Source of the DNA: Bacteroidota bacterium | Lineage (GTDB): Bacteria; Bacteroidota; Bacteroidia; B-17B0; Aurantibacillaceae | Direction of reading: 5' to 3' | Assembly (NCBI GenBank): GCA_021156365.1 | Contig: JAJNDK010000013.1 | Location: 1 to 64,000 of the forward strand | Length of the DNA stretch: 64,000 bases | Part shown: positions 49,456-60,421 of the stretch, one piece after another | Numbering within the stretch: the stretch's first letter is position 1 | How the letters are laid out: the number at the start of each line of letters is the position of its first letter | Notes under the pieces: generated by a model | What the model saw: the letters and a program-made list of their open reading frames with translations, nothing else | What the model was told of the DNA's origin: nothing | Database searches by the model: none | Program-made: the position numbers and the translations under genes

Positions 49456-52400
49456 TTATTCTTCTTCTTCAAATTCCTGTGATACACATGATTTCGTTCC
49501 CTTTACAAGGGAGATTTTTTTTCCGGCCGGCACTTTGTAGCTATACCGTCCGGTATGAGCTCTGTCGGTGGTGGGCAAAATTCCGTCCACATTCCGAAAT
49601 TGAAAATGCTGGAAAGGGCAAGGATTAAAATCATAGTCCTCGAAACCGTCGAAGCCGCTTTCCTTATACTGCGAGTTGTTGGATACGGAGATCGAAAGCG
49701 TATTGTTATACCCATAGGTAGCTGCCGAGTACCGGTTCAATGCATCGCGGTTCTCCAACTCATGTCCATAGGCTGAATGAATGCTAAGACTGCTGGCAAA
49801 GGTCCAGTAAGGCGAGCTGCCCGGTGTTCCCGGCATCGCACTGAGCGGGCCGGAGCTTAAGTTGCCGGTCCAGAAAGGTGTGAAAGTGCTGAAATACCCA
49901 TCCTTTCGCATATTCCCTGTTTTCACCGGGTTGTTTGTTACCGTTGTTGCAGTCTGATGGCGGCCGGTGAGGAAGGTATAGGAAGTTTTCGGGTGCCAGT
50001 TGCCTTTGAGCCCGTATGCATACGGATTTACTTCGCCGGGAATGGTGCCGAATATACACTTACAGTCGATCTTGGCATTGTCGGAAAATTCGACAGCGGA
50101 AGCATTCAGGATCTTATAATCCGCATCATAGGCCACAAGCGGGAATGCGTCTCCATTGTCCGGAAAACTTGCAGGGTCTGCCGCATCCGTAAGCAAAGGA
50201 TTGATCAGCGAGGTGAAATTTCCAACCGGGACCGATTGCATATTGCGGCGCCCGGAGCGGATCACTTTCACATAAGCCGGGGTAAGGATCGTCCCGTCTT
50301 TTTTGATGAACAGGTTGGTACCTCCCGACGTTTTATTTACCCAGGCCCGGTTCGTTCCGTCTGCGATCACTTCATCACCTGCCACCAACAATGTAGCCAG
50401 GGCAGCCGGAGTTCCTTCCACCATGTTGTTGATATAGGCAGGGCCCATACCATTGTAGGACCAATGAGCAGGATAGGTGAAGCTGTATACGGGATCACCA
50501 AATTCATTTATGGTTTGGTTCAGGAGCACCTCGCCGGTTTCTGCATCCCAGAGAAGATTTTTGCTGGAGATCATTGCACCGTTGTCATAAGCGATCACTT
50601 CGTCCATGATCCCGTATTTATTGATCACTTTGGTAAGGGAAGCTGTACGCAGTCGCACCGATTCTTTGGAATAGGTCGGCCATACCGGTGGAACGGCAAG
50701 CGGCACCACTGCATAGAACACATAGAGGTTAAGCTGCGCACCCACTGTTTCCGATACGGTTTGTTCCTCCCTGAAGTCGACTACAAAATCATGATCGATA
50801 CCCATATTGGTATTCTCATCATAATATTTTCCATTGCGGGCTATTACCGGAATACTTTCATTTTCGAGTTTATGCCCGTGGTTGCGCAGGCCGGTAACAG
50901 GATCCGGGATGCCATTGTCTTTGTAAAAATATTCCATGCCCGACATAGGTGAAGATTGACCTTCGCCATATACCCAGGTGGCTTTTGGCTTGCCGTGCAT
51001 ATCATTCATCTCGATCACATAGCCCTGGCTGGCATACATATTATTGGTTACGTCGAATTGTAGTATAGTACCACCCAAGCCCGTCTTGGCTTCCTTTACA
51101 TCCATATCCGTTCGTGCAGTGATGATCGGGTAATCCCTGGCGGTAAAAAATTCGTTCACTACATAACCTGTTGCATGCCGTTTTACACCCGTTTCTTCCA
51201 CATGACTGCCGTTGAGGTTCAGACTGCGGACAGTTACTTTACTATAGCCCACTGATGCACCCGGGAACAATGATTCGCCGAAAGGCTCTTCTACATAATA
51301 GCGGTTATCGGGAGCCAGCAAGGCATCTTTATGATCACCCGAAAATACCGGTTGACGGAAGGGATTTTCGTCACCGGCCATCATTGGTTCGTAAGAAGCA
51401 ACACCGGAGCTCACTTTCATAGGGATCCCGTCGAATGTTTCAGTAGTTGAATAATCGAAGGCTTGTCCATAATAGGAAGTAGTGCCGGGGCTGTTCATAT
51501 CGTGCCAGCCATCGCTGATCATGATCTTTTTTACGCGGCTGCCGCCACCTAACTTATCATGGTAGGGATTATAGAGCCGGAACCAGGTTTTGGAAGGCAC
51601 AAATTCTTTTCCTATCCCACGGATATTGAATAAATAATTCTCCGGCCCCATAAGTGTTTGTATGGCTGTATTCAGAAAGTTTGCATCCAGCAAGGCTGTG
51701 AGCATGCTTTGCGGGGATGCAGAAGGACTTGGTTCACCGCCCATGCTGAATGCTTCGCGCGGGGTTTTGAGTCGCCCGAAGTTCACAGCTGCCTGTGATA
51801 AGGGATTTACAACTCCATAGCCGGCATCCCGCTCCGGTTTACCGAGTGTAACTGTTTTTAATTTGAAAAATAATCTGTTGGTGCCATCAGTAGTGCGTCT
51901 GATAGTAGTTGAATCGACCTCGGCATAACCGGACACAAATTCATATCCCTGGTTTCCCCCCCCATTCACCTTAATAAAGGTTCGGAAATAGATCTTAGAA
52001 GGCTCAGTACCAGTTACCATGTCTTTAAAATAATTCTGCTTTATTCTGCGAATAGTCTGTTGAGTGGATACACTCGTATTGTACCTGCTTTCTGCGCAAT
52101 CCACAAAAAAGCCAAGGCTGGTCACGGGGTTAGTGCCATCCAGCACGGCCGTACCGGATGTACCCGTAAAATGATCTTTATCTATACCGGTACCGACAAC
52201 CTTAAACATCTGCATGGCATTTTTGTCCTGCACATAGGCATAATCATCGGATTCGTAATCGACACTGATCTCACCTCCCGAAGGCAGGTGGATCTTTGTG
52301 AGTGACCAGGCAGCGCTGTAATAATCTTCCGGTATTCTTTCGTCAGCGTCGGCTGTCAGATCCTGTTTTACATAGGGGAAATCAGTATTGGATAAAGGCT

Positions 52401-55188
52401 CGTTGAAATTGCAGGTAGTAATGCCTGGTAAAGCTTTTGGTGCAGGCTTATACCCACCCCAGCGATTGGTGGCTTTCATGTTATATGCCGGATTTTCTTC
52501 GTTCCAGAGATACGTGTCGATAGCCCCGTTTTGGTTGATATCCGCATAATCGAATGTATAGGCGCTGAATTTAGCTTTGTTGGAATGTCCGTAAGTAAAA
52601 TAGATCTTTTTCAGTGTGAGCTTACCTTCATCTGCTACAGAGGTGTTCTCAATGCCCGGGCATAAACTGTAGTCGTATTCAAAATGAACCTGCTTGATTG
52701 GAAAAGGCACATAAGAAGGATCGGCACATTTTTTCTCGAAATCGACACGCGAATACAGGCTGATGGTTTTCAGGTAACGGCTTTGACCCGCTGAAGAAGC
52801 AGCGGTGGAAGGCATTCCACCGTCCTTATCCGCCACGCCCCATCCGTCATGGCGTACTCCGTCCGTATTCGGATTATTCAATTCGAACACTGCCACAAAG
52901 TTTTTTGTTTTGATGTATTTCAGGTAGGATACTTCTTTTTCACCATATACATAATTGCCCTGATCGTCCAGGCTCTTGGTGTGCAGGTTCTCATTGTAGT
53001 TGGCATTGTTCTCTAAAAAGGGTGTACGCCATTTGTAAGGATGCCTTGCAGGAGATGAAGGCGAACAGGAAAAATAGCTGCTGTAAATTTCATCATTGTT
53101 CTGGTATTCAAAAAGTGTATAGGTGCCAAAATCGTTGAAGCTCGGACCCGCCGTATTGTCTGCATCCACGTAGTCCGGTGAAAGTACGGAAGTGAGCAGA
53201 TAGCTGTGCGCATAAGCCGGCATAGAGGTACGTGAAAAATAATGATCAGCGCCTTTGTTATTGTTCAGGGAATTGTCGCTGCCGGGAACATAAGCCACAT
53301 AACCTGCATCCGAAAGGTCCGGGCGATGGCAGTGGTCATTTCCCGATACGTTAAAAGTCACTTCTTGCTGATCGGTATTATACAATGCTTTTCCATACAC
53401 ATAGCGCTGGCCTCCCGGTTGCAGCACGGAAATTTCCGCGATATGGTCGTTTTTGGCAAAGGTGCTGATATCTGAGGGACGCAGCATAAAATCGTCTTCC
53501 GATTTTTTGAGGTAACTGATCTCCTGGGTGCGTTTATCACGCTCCCTGGTGTAGTTAAGCACTACGTTCGGATCGCCTGCCAGATCAAGGTTCTGGTAAT
53601 ACATATAGGTTTCATTCGAATTGAAGCTTTCAGTAATAGTGGATTTAGTCAGGTAAAGATAGTCATCCACAGTGCTGGCTTCCAGGCTGGCACGAACGGG
53701 TGTACTTTTTTTGAACGCCGACCAGGTATTGGGGATATATCCCGATTCCGGGCTACCGGCAGATGTGATCTGGGGGGTATTGGTGATGATATTGGCTGTT
53801 TTTTCACCCGATTGTTTGAAGTACACGGGTTCGTAGGCCGGCCCTGTTTCTCTGCCTTTCGGGCTCAGATAAGCAGCGAGAGGATTTTCTCCCTGCCATT
53901 TTCCGGATGTGGTGTTTACATTGCTTACCGTAACATCGCCACCTACCTGTACTGCATTTCCTAAACTGATTTCAGCTCCCAGGCTATAACTATCGCTGGT
54001 ATTGGATGCACGACTGTCAAATACATAGCTCACATCGCTGCGATGCAAGCGGTAAGAGCCTCCGATACCCTGACCCGATACTCCATACACGTCATAGGTA
54101 TGATTGGTAAGGGGCAGACCCGGCGTGTTCACCGAAAATTCGCCGTCTTTTTCGCGATTGAAATCCAGCATTACCTTGTCCAGCTTCTGGCCATCCTGCT
54201 CATAGAGATATCCGTAAGCCGGGAATTGATCGGTTTTTGTTTCGAGACGCTGGCTGGAAAAATAGCCGTTTGCATCTACCGTTCCATCGGCCAACATACC
54301 TGTCCCTCCAATACTCGCACTAAACATCAGGCTCATGTTTTTCATAGGCATGCTTACCTGTGGTGTGTAGCTTACAGCTCCGAAGCTGTATGAAGAAGAA
54401 CCGCCTGTGCTATTGCTCCTTTTACCGCCGTTATTCCATTTACTCTCAACAGAGGTACTTATCGACATTGTTTTTAATCCGACCCTCGAATTAAAAGAAG
54501 TTCCTACACCCACTTTTGCAGATGTTGTTTCATCCATTTTTGATTTTTCTGAAAGTGTAGCGCTAAAACTGAGTGATGGCGAAATCGTAAGCCCGTCGGT
54601 GTTGGATGATTTAAATCCAAGACTGCCTGACAAGGGGCCTTTTGCACCTTTACCCAAATTGAAAGTAAGACTTAGTGATTTTTCAATACCGATCCCCACA
54701 TAATTATTGTAACTGATCCCGACTCCCACATGTAAGTTGGTGAGAGCTGACTCATTGCCGGCAAGAGCACCACCAAAACCTGCACCTACTCCAACTGTTA
54801 TATTATCCTTCATGTTGGTTTCTTTGGTTATCAGCTCGCCTTTGAAATCGTCCGGAAGTCCGCGCATACTCCGGTTAATAACTCCCGGGTTGATATTCCA
54901 TCCCAGCCCGGTCCAACTGGCTTCCTGGTCCATCCCAACCCCGGAATGATAACTGATGTTGACAGGATATCCATCTACATCCAGGAGCGGGATATTGTAA
55001 TTAAAATCCCCGCTGAAAAGGTCCACCATTTCAGAGGTTCCTATCGGCTCGAAACTTTGAACTTCCGGCTGGCTGGGGCCTGTAGTAAGCGCCCAGGAAG
55101 CACTGGGAAATACCACTGTGTTCAGTATACTGATCAGCATGAATAAAGCCAAAGCCCTTTTGCGAAATTCTTTTCTGTTCTTATGCAT
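49456..55188 (-). CDS. Large RHS-type protein with SpvB/TcdB-like N-terminus
   Basis: About 1910 residues. The ATG at 55188 gives the best start (MHKNRKEFRKRALALFMLIS then ILNTVVFPSASWA signal); a start at 55215 would overlap the upstream gene. The N-terminus FSGDFNYNIPLLDVDGYPV, SWTGLGWNINPGVINRSMRG is the Bacteroidota RHS-type TcdB/SpvB signature, followed by Gly/Ser-rich beta strands. Mid-protein segments resemble the shell of Tc toxins. It ends DGFEDYDF, HTGRYSYKVPAGKKISL and then abruptly QEFEEEE, where homologues of this type continue into a KYVFSAW domain. It may be split from the 808-residue protein. Confidence 0.82.
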   Translation of the reverse strand: MHKNRKEFRKRALALFMLISILNTVVFPSASWALTTGPSQPEVQSFEPIGTSEMVDLFSGDFNYNIPLLDVDGYPVNISYHSGVGMDQEASWTGLGWNINPGVINRSMRGLPDDFKGELITKETNMKDNITVGVGAGFGGALAGNESALTNLHVGVGISYNNYVGIGIEKSLSLTFNLGKGAKGPLSGSLGFKSSNTDGLTISPSLSFSATLSEKSKMDETTSAKVGVGTSFNSRVGLKTMSISTSVESKWNNGGKRSNSTGGSSSYSFGAVSYTPQVSMPMKNMSLMFSASIGGTGMLADGTVDANGYFSSQRLETKTDQFPAYGYLYEQDGQKLDKVMLDFNREKDGEFSVNTPGLPLTNHTYDVYGVSGQGIGGSYRLHRSDVSYVFDSRASNTSDSYSLGAEISLGNAVQVGGDVTVSNVNTTSGKWQGENPLAAYLSPKGRETGPAYEPVYFKQSGEKTANIITNTPQITSAGSPESGYIPNTWSAFKKSTPVRASLEASTVDDYLYLTKSTITESFNSNETYMYYQNLDLAGDPNVVLNYTRERDKRTQEISYLKKSEDDFMLRPSDISTFAKNDHIAEISVLQPGGQRYVYGKALYNTDQQEVTFNVSGNDHCHRPDLSDAGYVAYVPGSDNSLNNNKGADHYFSRTSMPAYAHSYLLTSVLSPDYVDADNTAGPSFNDFGTYTLFEYQNNDEIYSSYFSCSPSSPARHPYKWRTPFLENNANYNENLHTKSLDDQGNYVYGEKEVSYLKYIKTKNFVAVFELNNPNTDGVRHDGWGVADKDGGMPSTAASSAGQSRYLKTISLYSRVDFEKKCADPSYVPFPIKQVHFEYDYSLCPGIENTSVADEGKLTLKKIYFTYGHSNKAKFSAYTFDYADINQNGAIDTYLWNEENPAYNMKATNRWGGYKPAPKALPGITTCNFNEPLSNTDFPYVKQDLTADADERIPEDYYSAAWSLTKIHLPSGGEISVDYESDDYAYVQDKNAMQMFKVVGTGIDKDHFTGTSGTAVLDGTNPVTSLGFFVDCAESRYNTSVSTQQTIRRIKQNYFKDMVTGTEPSKIYFRTFIKVNGGGNQGYEFVSGYAEVDSTTIRRTTDGTNRLFFKLKTVTLGKPERDAGYGVVNPLSQAAVNFGRLKTPREAFSMGGEPSPSASPQSMLTALLDANFLNTAIQTLMGPENYLFNIRGIGKEFVPSKTWFRLYNPYHDKLGGGSRVKKIMISDGWHDMNSPGTTSYYGQAFDYSTTETFDGIPMKVSSGVASYEPMMAGDENPFRQPVFSGDHKDALLAPDNRYYVEEPFGESLFPGASVGYSKVTVRSLNLNGSHVEETGVKRHATGYVVNEFFTARDYPIITARTDMDVKEAKTGLGGTILQFDVTNNMYASQGYVIEMNDMHGKPKATWVYGEGQSSPMSGMEYFYKDNGIPDPVTGLRNHGHKLENESIPVIARNGKYYDENTNMGIDHDFVVDFREEQTVSETVGAQLNLYVFYAVVPLAVPPVWPTYSKESVRLRTASLTKVINKYGIMDEVIAYDNGAMISSKNLLWDAETGEVLLNQTINEFGDPVYSFTYPAHWSYNGMGPAYINNMVEGTPAALATLLVAGDEVIADGTNRAWVNKTSGGTNLFIKKDGTILTPAYVKVIRSGRRNMQSVPVGNFTSLINPLLTDAADPASFPDNGDAFPLVAYDADYKILNASAVEFSDNAKIDCKCIFGTIPGEVNPYAYGLKGNWHPKTSYTFLTGRHQTATTVTNNPVKTGNMRKDGYFSTFTPFWTGNLSSGPLSAMPGTPGSSPYWTFASSLSIHSAYGHELENRDALNRYSAATYGYNNTLSISVSNNSQYKESGFDGFEDYDFNPCPFQHFQFRNVDGILPTTDRAHTGRYSYKVPAGKKISLVKGTKSCVSQEFEEEE

Positions 55189-55192
55189 ATGT

Positions 55193-55870
55193 TTATAACG
55201 AAAGTGTTGGTACATGATTGAGATCTGAAGGAGTAAATAAAAATTTCACGGCGCCTGTGCCTAAATAGCGATCTTTATAAATGAATGTCCTTTTTTTTGT
55301 GCCTTTGTCTGTCGCAGGGAATGCAATTGTGAAATTCCCATAAGGTGTCAGGTTGTAACTGCGTTCATAATGAAACAGCGCACAAGGAATAGTATCATTC
55401 CCTTCCACCAGTTTCAGATCTCTTTGCATATCAAAGGAAAAATAACTCACTCGTTCTTCATAAGATGCAGTTGAGGGGATATTGAATTTCAAAAATTCAT
55501 CGTTGAAGCCCTCTATTTTTATTCTCAGATTATAGTATTGCATATCCTGTAAGGATGCTATTCCTGCGTTTGCACTATCGACGTTCAAATCTGTTCCGTA
55601 TTCTTTGCACACCATATATGCAGCAGGTTTGTACTGCAGTGTATATACGACCTCACCGATCTTTTTTTCCTGCCGCATATGATTGCCGGGATCCTCTACC
55701 CATTCAACCAATTCGGCAGGTGAACAGGAAATACGTTCCTGCATTTCTACTCTATCCTGTTCACTGCCGGGTAGACCTCTTTCTTCCCCGGTAGTATTTC
55801 CTTCATTCTTACAGGAAACCATGATCAATAAACTGATACAATATAAAATAACAGTGATACCTTGTTTCAT
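55193..55870 (-). CDS. Lipoprotein of the RHS operon
   Basis: A 225-residue protein with a lipoprotein signal (ITVILYCISLLIMVSC) and a mature beta-rich chain (VVYTLQYKPAAYMVCKEYG, YYNLRIKIEGFNDEFLKFN). Overlaps the end of the upstream OmpH-like gene by 4 bp. Function unknown; membership in the operon suggests RHS export or anchoring. Confidence 0.6.
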   Translation of the reverse strand: MKQGITVILYCISLLIMVSCKNEGNTTGEERGLPGSEQDRVEMQERISCSPAELVEWVEDPGNHMRQEKKIGEVVYTLQYKPAAYMVCKEYGTDLNVDSANAGIASLQDMQYYNLRIKIEGFNDEFLKFNIPSTASYEERVSYFSFDMQRDLKLVEGNDTIPCALFHYERSYNLTPYGNFTIAFPATDKGTKKRTFIYKDRYLGTGAVKFLFTPSDLNHVPTLSL

Positions 55871-56403
55871 TCTGCAGATCCTCCTTTATAACGGTTGTTT
55901 ACATAAATGATCAGCTCCTTTGTAATATTGTTTTCCTTTTTTCCATACAATACTTCTCCACCACCGGAATATCCGAAAATATATTCACTGTCGTTCTTAC
56001 TTCCGAATTCTTCCACATACTGATTGAGTTGTTTCAATATTTTTTCATCATAGTCCCTTAAAGTAGCATCGTCATCTTCCCCGAATTGTTGTTTCTTGTT
56101 TAGGTAATCCTGTCGCCTCACCTGGAAAGCGTTGATAAGATCCTTGTCTTTTCCTTTAGAATAATCGATTTGTTGCGAAAGGATCTTCAGCTGAAGTTCA
56201 AGGCTGTCAATGATCCTTTGTCTTGCACTTTGGATCTTTTTGAATTCACCTTCATATTCCTTTTTCATGTCAAAACCTTCATACAATTCTTTGATGTCGA
56301 CATATTTGCTTTTGTTTTCTACAAATTTTCCTGACAGGGAAATTACCAATGCAGAAATGCTTATCAATAGTACGAACGTATTTATCAAAAATCCTTTTTT
56401 CAT
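55867..56403 (-). CDS. OmpH/Skp-like coiled-coil protein
   Basis: A 178-residue protein starting at the ATG 56403 (KKGFLINTFVLLISISALVI), chosen because it carries the signal and follows the preceding stop by 1 bp. A signal anchor is followed by a long helical region (MKKEYEGEFKKIQSARQRII, DSLELQLKILSQQ) as in OmpH/Skp periplasmic chaperones, then a small C-terminal beta part. It may escort the large secreted proteins. It overlaps the following lipoprotein gene by 4 bp. Confidence 0.6.
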   Translation of the reverse strand: MKKGFLINTFVLLISISALVISLSGKFVENKSKYVDIKELYEGFDMKKEYEGEFKKIQSARQRIIDSLELQLKILSQQIDYSKGKDKDLINAFQVRRQDYLNKKQQFGEDDDATLRDYDEKILKQLNQYVEEFGSKNDSEYIFGYSGGGEVLYGKKENNITKELIIYVNNRYKGGSAE

Positions 56404-56404
56404 T

Positions 56405-59400
56405 TTATAACAATTTAAAGCGCATGTAAAAATTCTCTCCTTTTGCATTGGTCACTTCCAGGTAGTATACAGCAGGGGTTGTATTGCTTGGAAATACAAC
56501 GCTGTATTGATTTGTTCCATACTGTCGCACTTTTGAAGGCAAGGAGGTGAGTGGAACACGCCTGGAATTAAGAATCCGGTAATTCAGGCTTCCGTTATTA
56601 TACTCTTCCTCGTAGGAAAAAAAGATCCGTTTATTCTTTGCCAGTAGAAAACCTCCATCCAGTTCGCGTTTCAGTTTATGGTATTGGGAGGCTAATAATT
56701 TCGGGATTATCACAATTGGAGTCAAAACCAGATGCCGTTGGTTCGTGCTAAAGAACTCCGATTCCAGCGGGTATAAATTATCCCCTTCGATAAAACGAAG
56801 CCCCGAAATTATTCCGGCTGTATCCACATCGTATTGAATGTGTAATGTGTCCGTAAGTGCTTTGGAATAAAAATACAGATCCACGACACTGGTTTCGGTT
56901 ATAGGGAGATCCGCGCAAAACTTTCCTGTGTCTTCAGCCATAATACTGTCTTCCATCAGACCTTTGGTTGAAATAGTATAGAACAGCGTATCAGGAGCAA
57001 GAATGGTATCAAATCCTGTAGTAACAATAAATTGGTCATATGTGAAAACATGTATCGTTTTCTGTGTCGTACGGGCACATCCATTAGCAAAGGTTCCTGT
57101 TACGGAATAAGTGGTATTGACAGTAGGGGATGAAGTGATAGAATCATTGGTAGACCCTGTACTCCATAGATAAGTAATAACCGAATCTCCTGACACAACA
57201 GTGAGATCGACACTTTTTCCCGAACATATTCCATAAGGTCCAACAATGGCAAAAGGAGTAAGACTGTTTATATGGCAAGCATGTTGCGCCAGGGTGAGAT
57301 AGCCAAAAGAGCTGAGAGCGGCATTGGACAATATCTTCTTTGTGCCCACAATACTGTCTCCTGCAGGGATCCATTTGGTGCTGTTCCACCTCACCATACG
57401 CATATTGCTATCGGCAGGCGTGATAGTGCAGTCTGTGCTCTTCCATTGAAGCCCTGTATGCACATTGGAGCTTCCTGTAGTGCGGGCCAGATGCCAGTAT
57501 TGGCAAGTACTCAGACTGTCCACTGTAGAATCTTTTGCTGTTCCTTGTGTTTGAGCTACATAAAAATACTCGGCCGTAAAGGCATCTGTGCCGGAAGCGG
57601 GAGCAGAGATGTTCAGTGGGTGATAAGGTCCGGCTGTGTTACTTGTATCCCCCAAAGGAAAAACAAACACATCATTACCTGTTTTTATCACCGGTCCTTT
57701 CACGTATCCCGAATCGCTTCCTCCTGTGCAGGTAGCATTATCTGCAAATTTCAGCAGGTTGGTGGCAGTGGTTTTGATAATACCTTTGGTAAAGCTCATC
57801 GAGGTGGTGATATTGACCGGCGAGTTCAGTTTCAGGCTTCCGCCGCTCCTGGATGCGGTTACTGCTCCAAAAGAAGTAGTGCCTCCTCCGCTTTTGGAAA
57901 ACTCATGATAGCCATTCCCGATCAGGGTAATATTTCCTGAACCACTATGCGTTCCGTTATTGGCATAGCCGCCAAAGCCGAGCGTGTAAGACCCCTGGGC
58001 GAGGGTAGAAGAAGAGTTGATAGTAAGATTGTTGAAAGCTTTTAAATCCCCGGTTAGTGTGCGTGTACCTGCAAATACCGCATTGTGAAAGCTCATCGTT
58101 GCACTTGTGCCCTGTGCATCTGCATCATGTGTGCCGCCGAAATAAACGGTACTGCCATAGGTAGTTGCATCTACTGTTCCGGCTGTATAGGTCCAGTCAT
58201 GACCGGCGCTGATGATACTGGCGAGGTACAAAGTGCCGGATGATTTATTGATGGTGATCTTCGGCATGAAGCCGGCGGTGGAAATACCGCTGCCGGTGAA
58301 GGTCTGGTTTCCGATGCCGTTGATGAGCATATTTACCGAGCCAACTGATCCGATGCTGGTGTTCGTGTTGTTGATGGTGATATTCCCTTTGCATTCTATC
58401 GTGCCGCCATTGATGGTGAGGGCCGAGCTGGAGCTGGAGGTGGAAAGATCTCCGTTCACGCCAAGGGTGGTAGAGCTGTGGATGCCGATAGTACCTGTCG
58501 TGAACTGTACGTTATACAGATCCAGGCGATTGCCGCTAACGGCGGAGGTAATGTTACAATTGTTGGCGAAGACGAGCGTGGAAGTCCCATAATCAAGGGT
58601 TCCGGCAGTGTGCGTAAAACTACAGGCTGTACCGGATGATCCGGTGGCAATGTTGTTATGCAGGTATAAGGTACCGGAAGCTTTGTCGATCTCTACATTC
58701 GGCAAGCGGGCTAATGCACCGGATGCGGTATTTCCGTATATATGCTGATCGCCAGTCCCGTTGATCTTAATAGTGGCCGTACCTGCAGTATTGGGTGAAC
58801 TGCAATTTATGTACATGTTTCCTTTCAGGTTAACAATGCCTGTATTCAATGTATTCGACGCTGCACTGGTGGTGCCGGTAATAAGCAAACTGTCAATGAT
58901 CGTTAATTGTGTACCGGAAGCAATGGTAAGCGGATCGCCGCTGCCGGTGAGGCCGTAACAGAATTCCACATTGCGCAGACTTACCGAGCCGGTAATGGTC
59001 GGAGAGTTCCGCGCGGAGAATTTAATACGTGCTGCCGATGAATTTATTACGCCGGATACATAGTTGAAGCTGGTCTGGATCGGGTGGAAACCTTCTATCT
59101 TCAGGGTATCGCCGGCGCTTTTCAGGATCCTGATGTTCGGGCTTCCGATATAACGGTTGAGATCGTAGATCACACCACTTTTGTACACCTGTTTCCCGCT
59201 TCCGTTTACCAGGAGTGTCATACTACCACTCACCGGCGATGCGGCAGCGATATTGATATGACCTTTGGCAGCTAAGATCCCCGCATTGGTTCCTTTGGCG
59301 ATCCCGGTAGTGCGGCTGAATACTAAGGAATCATTCACCTGCAGGGTGTCATCGATGGTAAGGTTTCCGTTATCGCTGGCAATAAAATACAATTTGTTCA

Positions 59401-60412
59401 GGCTGTTGCTGCCGGTGAAATTCCCGGTGACCTTTGTTCCGCCTCCGAAATTCCGGTAGTAGAAACGGGAGGTTCCCGCATCCAGGGATCCGGCTGTCCG
59501 TTTCAGATCGAGGGTAGAAACCACAGAGCCGACAAAATAAAGTGTGCCCGAAGATTTATTGATATCAATGTGCGCTACTTTCGACACGTCGGTACTACTA
59601 CTGCAGGTAAGATACTGGCTGCCGGTTCCCATAAATTTCAGGATTCCCGCTGTGAGTCCGCCGCCACTTACAGCACCGCCTGTGTGGGTATAATCTCCGG
59701 AGAGCTCGATCGTACCGGCATTGATATATTTACTCCCGCTGCCGGAAACCGTCATCAAATGATTTACTTTCATTCCGCCCGAAGGGAATTTGTGATAACG
59801 GGCAAAGCTGGCAGCTACATCAAATTGTATATCGTAAAATTCTTTGTCGGAAGAAGAAGTGCTGAGCGTAATCTTACAGGTATCGTTACTCGTAATAGCG
59901 CCATGAAATAGCTTCACCAGGCCATTGTTGGGCAGGAAAGCTCCTGTGCCCGTCAATGAAAAATGTCCTTCTTTTATTTCAAAGGTGCCGGAAGTGGATT
60001 TGAAATTACAGGCGCTGTTGGTGAAGGTGCCGGATACAGTAATGGCGGAAGAGCTGCCGATGAACACAGCACCAGCTACCGTCATACCACCTGAGCCAAC
60101 TGTGAGCGTATAAGCATTCTGAGTGATGGTATCGGTATAGGTACTCACGATCTCGAAGCGTTTTACATTCACATTCGCATCGATATCACATCGTCCCGGC
60201 CCGTTGCTGTCGAAATAACAGGTATCGTTACTGCCCGGAACGGAAGATCCGCCGGAGCCGCCGCTTGTAGCAGACCAGTTGGAAGTGGAATTCCAGCCGG
60301 CTGTAACAGCAGAGATCCAATACCGTTTGGATGCTTTCAACTGTATGCATGTACTCAAGAGTATGAGCAGTACGACACTAAATTTCCTATATGCAGATAT
60401 ATTCTTGAACAT
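56405..60412 (-). CDS. Repeat-rich secreted adhesin-type protein, T9SS-like C-terminus
   Basis: A 1335-residue protein with a signal (SVVLLILLSTCIQLKAS). Residues about 60-900 are Ser/Thr/Gly-rich repeats with NGSGKQVY/NGTGDQHIYG/NGIGNQTF motifs and short strands, the pattern of a right-handed beta-helix. After about 1050 come Ig-like parts (VNTTYSVTGTFANGC) and a final domain (TTPAVYYLEVTNAKGENFYM, RFKLL) like the C-terminal sorting domain of type IX secretion. It lies 1 bp from the OmpH-like gene and 9 bp after the first gene of the operon. Probably surface-attached; binding target unknown. Confidence 0.7.
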   Translation of the reverse strand: MFKNISAYRKFSVVLLILLSTCIQLKASKRYWISAVTAGWNSTSNWSATSGGSGGSSVPGSNDTCYFDSNGPGRCDIDANVNVKRFEIVSTYTDTITQNAYTLTVGSGGMTVAGAVFIGSSSAITVSGTFTNSACNFKSTSGTFEIKEGHFSLTGTGAFLPNNGLVKLFHGAITSNDTCKITLSTSSSDKEFYDIQFDVAASFARYHKFPSGGMKVNHLMTVSGSGSKYINAGTIELSGDYTHTGGAVSGGGLTAGILKFMGTGSQYLTCSSSTDVSKVAHIDINKSSGTLYFVGSVVSTLDLKRTAGSLDAGTSRFYYRNFGGGTKVTGNFTGSNSLNKLYFIASDNGNLTIDDTLQVNDSLVFSRTTGIAKGTNAGILAAKGHINIAAASPVSGSMTLLVNGSGKQVYKSGVIYDLNRYIGSPNIRILKSAGDTLKIEGFHPIQTSFNYVSGVINSSAARIKFSARNSPTITGSVSLRNVEFCYGLTGSGDPLTIASGTQLTIIDSLLITGTTSAASNTLNTGIVNLKGNMYINCSSPNTAGTATIKINGTGDQHIYGNTASGALARLPNVEIDKASGTLYLHNNIATGSSGTACSFTHTAGTLDYGTSTLVFANNCNITSAVSGNRLDLYNVQFTTGTIGIHSSTTLGVNGDLSTSSSSSALTINGGTIECKGNITINNTNTSIGSVGSVNMLINGIGNQTFTGSGISTAGFMPKITINKSSGTLYLASIISAGHDWTYTAGTVDATTYGSTVYFGGTHDADAQGTSATMSFHNAVFAGTRTLTGDLKAFNNLTINSSSTLAQGSYTLGFGGYANNGTHSGSGNITLIGNGYHEFSKSGGGTTSFGAVTASRSGGSLKLNSPVNITTSMSFTKGIIKTTATNLLKFADNATCTGGSDSGYVKGPVIKTGNDVFVFPLGDTSNTAGPYHPLNISAPASGTDAFTAEYFYVAQTQGTAKDSTVDSLSTCQYWHLARTTGSSNVHTGLQWKSTDCTITPADSNMRMVRWNSTKWIPAGDSIVGTKKILSNAALSSFGYLTLAQHACHINSLTPFAIVGPYGICSGKSVDLTVVSGDSVITYLWSTGSTNDSITSSPTVNTTYSVTGTFANGCARTTQKTIHVFTYDQFIVTTGFDTILAPDTLFYTISTKGLMEDSIMAEDTGKFCADLPITETSVVDLYFYSKALTDTLHIQYDVDTAGIISGLRFIEGDNLYPLESEFFSTNQRHLVLTPIVIIPKLLASQYHKLKRELDGGFLLAKNKRIFFSYEEEYNNGSLNYRILNSRRVPLTSLPSKVRQYGTNQYSVVFPSNTTPAVYYLEVTNAKGENFYMRFKLL

Positions 60413-60421
60413 ATATGTATT

